Shown here: positions 60,001 through 64,000 of the stretch, piece by piece
Layout of the letters: every line of letters starts with the position of its first letter
Position numbering within the stretch: the stretch's first letter is position 1
Assembly: GCF_019891175.1 (NCBI RefSeq)
Contig: NZ_CP072600.1
Location: forward strand, 5,518,001-5,582,000
Direction: 5' to 3'
DNA: 64,000 bases
From: Leptothermofonsia sichuanensis E412
Lineage (GTDB): Bacteria > Cyanobacteriota > Cyanobacteriia > Leptolyngbyales > Leptolyngbyaceae
Translations under genes and position numbers: made by a program
The notes under the pieces: model-generated
What the model saw: the letters and a program-made list of their open reading frames with translations, nothing else
Told to the model about the DNA's origin: nothing
The model's database searches: none

Positions 60001-60206
60001 GCGGTGAAGTCGGGGATTGAGTATCAGGTATCAGGTATCGGGTATTAAGATGTCCTATTGAGATAGAACCACAAGGACCGATTGGCACAGCCTGCCCAGA
60101 GGGCATAGAGTAGCAGAGACACTTGCTTTGTGTCCTTTGTGCCTCTGTGATCAGTTTTACTGATTATTACATCCTCGATCCTCCGGATCGCTATGTGTAG
60201 ATTGTC

Positions 60207-61412
60207 ATGGTTGACCTGTTACTGGTAATGACGTTGGGGTTTCTGGGAAGTTTTGGCCATTGTGTTGGCATGTGTGGACCCCTGACCGTTGCTTTTTCAT
60301 TAACGCCCCGACAGGTGGCATCCGCTGACTGGAAACGACAGCTTTTTTTTCATGGACTGCTGAACTTGGGGCGCATTTTGAGCTATGCCCTGGTTGGTGC
60401 TGGGATCGGTGCCGTTGGTTCCGTTCTGATCGCTGGTGGGCAACTGGCTGGTATTGACAGTGTTTTGCGGCGATCGCTCACTCTTGTCACAGGTTGTTTG
60501 CTGATCTGGATGGGATTGGCTCAAGTTTCGCCGCAAGGGTTACCCCAGATTCCCCTGCTCCATCCCTTCCTCAAAGGAACGCTGCATGAACGGTTGAATC
60601 AGTCCATGATGCAGCTTTCCCAGCAGTCTGGCGGACTTACCCCCGCCCTTTTAGGCTTTACCTGGGGGCTGATTCCCTGTGGTTTTCTTTACGCAGCTCA
60701 GATTAAGGCGGCAGAAACAGGCAACCTCTGGCAAGGTGCAGTCACCATGCTGGCTTTTGGGCTGGGTACTGTTCCTTCCATGCTGGGAATTGGACTATTT
60801 AGCGCCTTACTCAGTACGGATCGACGCAGCCAGCTATTTCGCTCAGGGGGTTGGGTAACACTGGCGATCGGCATCCTGACTCTGCTGCGAACCGACCAGA
60901 TGGTGGACTATACCGGGCACGCTGCCCTGCTTTTGCTCATCCTGGCACTGATTGCCCGCCCGATTGCCCGTTTTTGGGCACAACCCCTGCAATATCGCCG
61001 TGCCCTGGGGGTGGGGGCATTTGCGCTCTCGGTTGCCCATACCCTGCACATGATTGACCATACGTTTAACTGGAACTCTGAAGCGCTGGTATTCATGTTG
61101 CCCATGCACCAGGTGGCAATCTGGTCTGGCACCATCGCCCTCCTGCTCATGCTACCGGCTGCCCTCACCAGCTTTGACTGGATGGTGAACTACCTGGGCA
61201 AATACTGGCGCAGGATCCATCTGCTGACGGTTCCTGCCCTGCTGCTGGCAGTAACCCATGCCATCCTGATTGGTTCCAGTTACCTGGGCAAACTGGAATG
61301 GACAACAGCCCAAAAGGGAGTGTCTGCTCTACTCGCCGGGATTGCCCTTGCTGTCCTGCTCATCCGCTCCCGTTGGGCAGGCGAACTGTTGAAATTGGAT
61401 CGACCGTCATGA
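60207..61412 (+). CDS. SafE/CcdA-like membrane protein fused to a YedZ-like haem domain
   Basis: A 401-residue membrane protein. The N-terminal 220 residues are SafE/DsbD-like: GFLGSFGHCVGMCGPLTVAFS with two Cys, GLLNLGRILSYALVGAG, and GLIPCGFLYAAQIKAAETGN with a further Cys. The C-terminal 160 residues have five helices with His in VAHTLHMIDHTF, MLPMHQVAIWSG and AVTHAILIG, a pattern like ferric-reductase/YedZ haem-binding domains. Together this suggests thiol or metal handling coupled to electron flow; that is inference. Start ATG 60207. Confidence 0.78.
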   Translation: MVDLLLVMTLGFLGSFGHCVGMCGPLTVAFSLTPRQVASADWKRQLFFHGLLNLGRILSYALVGAGIGAVGSVLIAGGQLAGIDSVLRRSLTLVTGCLLIWMGLAQVSPQGLPQIPLLHPFLKGTLHERLNQSMMQLSQQSGGLTPALLGFTWGLIPCGFLYAAQIKAAETGNLWQGAVTMLAFGLGTVPSMLGIGLFSALLSTDRRSQLFRSGGWVTLAIGILTLLRTDQMVDYTGHAALLLLILALIARPIARFWAQPLQYRRALGVGAFALSVAHTLHMIDHTFNWNSEALVFMLPMHQVAIWSGTIALLLMLPAALTSFDWMVNYLGKYWRRIHLLTVPALLLAVTHAILIGSSYLGKLEWTTAQKGVSALLAGIALAVLLIRSRWAGELLKLDRPS

Positions 61413-61477
61413 CAGAGAGGGGTATTCGCCCAACTGGCAGGCCAGTTCCATGCAGATTCTCTATTGCTCTGAATTCT

Positions 61478-62854
61478 CTATTGCTCCGACAGGATACTCT
61501 GTTTAATTGTCTCTCCATCTTTGAGCGGTCTGCCACTGCGAACAACAAATCGTTCACCTGACTTTAAGCCAGACAGAATTTCGACTCTACCATCCCCTTG
61601 ATTGCCCAACTTCACCGATCGCGAAATCACCGTAGGCGGTTCACTCTCTGGATTGATTACAAACAACAGCCCCTCTTGCTGAGGTGGTTTGCCCTGCCTG
61701 CCTGGGTTGGGCGACCCTGAAGGTCCAGACTTCTGGCTTTTCTGCGTCCGGTCTGACTGGAGTGCAGTCAGAGGAACCACAATGGTGGTTACTTGTGGTT
61801 GCTCAAAGCTGACCCGTGCCAGCAAGCCACTGCCAATTTTCCCCCCTGAGTTGGGAATCGTCACCTCAATCGGAACCAGATGCGAGGTAGGGTCAGCAGC
61901 GGGCGAAACACGGGTGACAGTCCCAACCAATTTCTGGTTGGGCAAAGCATCCAGCCGTACCTGTGCTTTGCCTCCCAATCTGACCTTTGTCAGTTCAAGT
62001 TCTGATACCTGAACAGTAACTTTTGCCTGACTGAAGTCTCCCAGTTTCAACAGTTCTGTACCGGGTTGCACCAGGTTCCCAATTTCAGTGGTACGGGCAA
62101 TCACCGACCCGGTCAGGGGAGAGTTGACCATTGCATAGGAACGACGTTCTCGTGCCTGGGCAACCAGTGCTCGCTGGGCATTTACCCGACGCTCGGCAGC
62201 GACAATCGCTTCCTGCTGGTTTCGGACCTGTTCCTGCGCTGATCGCAACACTTGAGCGGCTGTCCTCGCTTCCGTGCGTGCCTGCTCTGCCCGTTGCTGA
62301 CTGGAGACTCCATCCTGGGCCAATCCTTCCAAACGGGCAGCATCGGCTTCTGCCTGCTGGAGTTGCAGCCTTGCCTGCTCAACCCGTGTGGTTGCTTCGC
62401 TGACCTGGGTCTTCAGGCGAGATACTTCTGACTGACGGGCAGCCAGTTCAGCCTCTGCATTGGCAACCAGTGCCCGTGGTATCGCATCATCAATTTGAAC
62501 CAGGGTTTGTCCCTGACGGATGCGATCGCCCACATCCACAGTCAAGCGTAATACCTGCCCGTCAATTTGAGCGCGAAGGGAAACCTCCCGCAGGGGTTGA
62601 GTTGTGCCGGTATATTCGCGAACCTGGCTGAGCGGAGCAGGTCTGGCGATTGCCACATCCACAGGGGTTGGTCCCGGATTGCGGGCGGCTCCTGCTTGCC
62701 GGGCATCCGCTCCTCCCTCAGGCAATGACCCGCAACTTGAAAGGGTAGCCAGTGCCACCCCTCCCAAAATAAATGGAACCACTATCTGTAAGCCTGACTG
62801 ACCGTGGGCAAGTAAATCTGATAAGGTTTGTGCAGAAGTCTTGGAAGAAGACAT
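61478..62854 (-). CDS. RND-type efflux periplasmic adaptor lipoprotein (HlyD/MFP family)
   Basis: A 458-residue adaptor. A signal anchor with lipobox-like LSSC (LATLSSCGS, near residue 41) is followed by a biotinyl-lipoyl half motif (SLRAQIDGQVLRLTVDVGDRIRQGQTLVQID), a coiled-coil hairpin (about 115-220, Gln/Ala/Glu rich), the second lipoyl half (AMVNSPLTGSVIARTTEIGNLVQPG), and beta-barrel and membrane-proximal domains ending with GLKSGERFVVRSGRPLKDGETI. It would link an inner-membrane pump to an outer-membrane channel. No pump gene is visible downstream on this strand. ATG 62854 is chosen; ATG 62890 is possible. Confidence 0.92.
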   Translation of the reverse strand: MSSSKTSAQTLSDLLAHGQSGLQIVVPFILGGVALATLSSCGSLPEGGADARQAGAARNPGPTPVDVAIARPAPLSQVREYTGTTQPLREVSLRAQIDGQVLRLTVDVGDRIRQGQTLVQIDDAIPRALVANAEAELAARQSEVSRLKTQVSEATTRVEQARLQLQQAEADAARLEGLAQDGVSSQQRAEQARTEARTAAQVLRSAQEQVRNQQEAIVAAERRVNAQRALVAQARERRSYAMVNSPLTGSVIARTTEIGNLVQPGTELLKLGDFSQAKVTVQVSELELTKVRLGGKAQVRLDALPNQKLVGTVTRVSPAADPTSHLVPIEVTIPNSGGKIGSGLLARVSFEQPQVTTIVVPLTALQSDRTQKSQKSGPSGSPNPGRQGKPPQQEGLLFVINPESEPPTVISRSVKLGNQGDGRVEILSGLKSGERFVVRSGRPLKDGETIKQSILSEQ

Positions 62855-63176
62855 AGAAGTGAATTCCTCGATCAGGGGAGGTGGAGCCATTTCATGGGAG
62901 AAGTGGATTCGCCATTATTGTAATGGTGTCTCACCGCTGAAGGAAGATCTGGAATTCAGGCAGGGTGTACAGACTGCTTAACCCTCTTTAATCACTCTTG
63001 AAGTAGATAAATTCTGAAAATACCTCGTTTCCACGGCTCTGCCTGGAAATGGCAAATCCGAGGCTCTGCCTCCTTTCAGGTTTACTTGAGGCAGAGCCTC
63101 TGAACCTCCATTCCAGGCTGGAAGCCTGGAACGAGGGCTGGTTATAAATTTTTCCAGCGGAAGTGATAGAAGAAGG
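62855..63176. other. Intergenic region holding a 197-bp repeat copy
   Basis: Repeat copy 62982-63179 fills most of it. 62855-62981 upstream of the adaptor gene presumably carries its promoter; nothing specific is recognised. Confidence 0.5.
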
Positions 63177-63179
63177 TTA
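62982..63179. repeat. Dispersed palindrome-rich repeat, copy 2
   Basis: Matches 20000-20196 with only scattered changes (for example gacaaatcc versus ggcaaatcc). It holds the same three dyads. Its right end overlaps the last codon of the gene at 63177, so it may serve as that gene's transcript end. Confidence 0.85.
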
Positions 63180-63425
63180 AAGTTGACTGGAGGTATCTGG
63201 AGCGATAATAACGCCCTGGTCAGGTCCACTTTCCGACAGTTTAACCAGGGCATCAAAGCTGTGAAACTCAACCCCAATCGAGTCGCAGGCTTGCTTTAAT
63301 GCGTGCTGAAACTGGTCAATATCGTCATAGCCAGAGCGTTGTGCTGCCACTTCAATGCCAAAACTGCCGTTTGCTCTGGCACAGTCAATCAATTCTGCGC
63401 CTTTGAGGGGTGTTGATGCTGCCAT
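63177..63425 (-). CDS. Small conserved protein of unknown function
   Basis: An 82-residue soluble protein (AELIDCARANGSFGIEVAAQRSGYDD, then IDQFQHALKQACDSIGVEF). The pattern resembles short cyanobacterial proteins without annotation. ATG 63425 is chosen over ATG 63485 because the upstream 20 residues are Arg-rich and unlike a protein start. Its stop codon borders repeat copy 62982-63179. Confidence 0.65.
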   Translation of the reverse strand: MAASTPLKGAELIDCARANGSFGIEVAAQRSGYDDIDQFQHALKQACDSIGVEFHSFDALVKLSESGPDQGVIIAPDTSSQL

Positions 63426-63588
63426 TGGGTGTCGTCTCCTACGCCATCTTTTATCCTGCACTATAGTCATCCTAAACCGAAGCAACAGGATGCTGACTCA
63501 CACTACAGGTAGAGACTCCTGGTAGAACTATCTGCCTGAGAACTGTTGCGATCGCCGGAACCTGGTATCTAACTCGTCTGGCATCCAT

Positions 63589-63870
63589 CTACCAGCCACC
63601 TGGGATCGGTCGTAATGGCCGGGCAGGTGTCCCATCCTGCCCCGTTCCACTGTTTCCAGGGGAGGGTGGGGAAGGTTGGGGCAAGGCGGGCACTGTCGGC
63701 GTGGACTGGTCAATATCGGTGGGAACCGTGGTATTGAAACCGGTCGTCTGGGTGGGGGGAGCGCCTCCCATCTGGTTAGAAATCCACTGCCGGAAACCAG
63801 GAGTGTTGATGACTCGCAGTCCCAGCAACAGAGCAATTAGAATTACAATCGCCAGCACCAATCGGTTCAT
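63589..63870 (-). CDS. Small single-pass membrane protein with Pro/Thr-rich tail
   Basis: A 93-residue protein: one helix at the start (RLVLAIVILIALLLGLRVI), a short linker, then a low-complexity Pro/Thr/Ser/Gly tail (TTVPTDIDQSTPTVPALPQPS). The ATG 63870 start has GGGAG upstream. Function is unknown; it may be an exported, anchored peptide. Confidence 0.7.
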   Translation of the reverse strand: MNRLVLAIVILIALLLGLRVINTPGFRQWISNQMGGAPPTQTTGFNTTVPTDIDQSTPTVPALPQPSPPSPGNSGTGQDGTPARPLRPIPGGW

Positions 63871-64000
63871 CAGTTTCTCCCTGCTGCTGTCAGCCCTCTT
63901 GTTGTGAGTACCCGATGGGCTGACGGTTACGTTTAAATTAAATCTGACAGATTTTGCCCTACTTCTGTCACTTCTGCTGGAAAAAATTCTAACCAACCTT

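Overview
The window is chromosomal DNA of a cyanobacterium. The HIP1 octamer GCGATCGC is scattered through genes on both strands. The gene families also point there: DUF2808, DUF928, CHASE2 cyclase, the Mo-nitrogenase C-terminal family, a cyanobacterial-type TamB and the grxC/gshB pair. Moderate-to-high GC and many short dispersed repeats would suit a filamentous, Leptolyngbya-like lineage, but that placement is weak inference. I found no rRNA, tRNA, CRISPR array or prophage.

Layout. 1-20 kb: a truncated c-di-GMP signalling protein, a BMP-type nucleoside/sugar ABC transporter split over two loci (ATPase at 2-3.5 kb, permeases at 13.8-15.8 kb), an O-methyltransferase, a GST, DUF2808, proton-translocating transhydrogenase pntA-pntB, a SIMPL protein, a Ser/Thr kinase with TPRs, CHASE2-adenylate cyclase plus DUF928, and purQ. 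20.4-26.8 kb: an accessory island with a MazF-type toxin-antitoxin pair followed by five nested or broken insertion sequences (IS630, IS1, IS21, IS66 and a second IS630), ending inside a MITE-like repeat. 26.8-37.4 kb: a 1001-residue PlsY/PEP-utilising fusion with an upstream bactofilin, a small exported protein, a Mo-nitrogenase C-terminal protein and a 1622-residue TamB. 37.6-38.8 kb: an intact IS630 copy identical to the broken copy at 21 kb.

39-50 kb: tpiA, hisA, a TPR protein, an SLH/glycoside-hydrolase-like protein, a membrane C39-like peptidase, gshB with grxC, an exported thioredoxin-fold protein and yajQ. 50-54 kb: a decaying UPF0175/DUF3368 toxin-antitoxin locus with an IS5 remnant, then a 995-residue protein combining a C25 (gingipain)-like peptidase domain with a seven-unit C-terminal propeller. 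54-64 kb: O-antigen ligase-like protein and a polyprenyl-phosphate sugar transferase (surface polysaccharide), a 2Fe-2S ferredoxin, a DUF3445 haem N-demethylase-like protein, a SafE/YedZ-like membrane fusion, an efflux adaptor lipoprotein and two small proteins.

Functional threads are redox metabolism (pntAB, gshB/grxC, GST, ferredoxin, DUF3445), cell-envelope biogenesis (TamB, O-antigen ligase, sugar transferase, SLH protein, bactofilin) and signalling. The most promising undescribed items are the C25-like/propeller protein, the PlsY/rifampicin-phosphotransferase-like fusion beside a bactofilin, and a MITE-like repeat family with TATAGC ends. Functions are read from motifs and family memory only; no database search was run.
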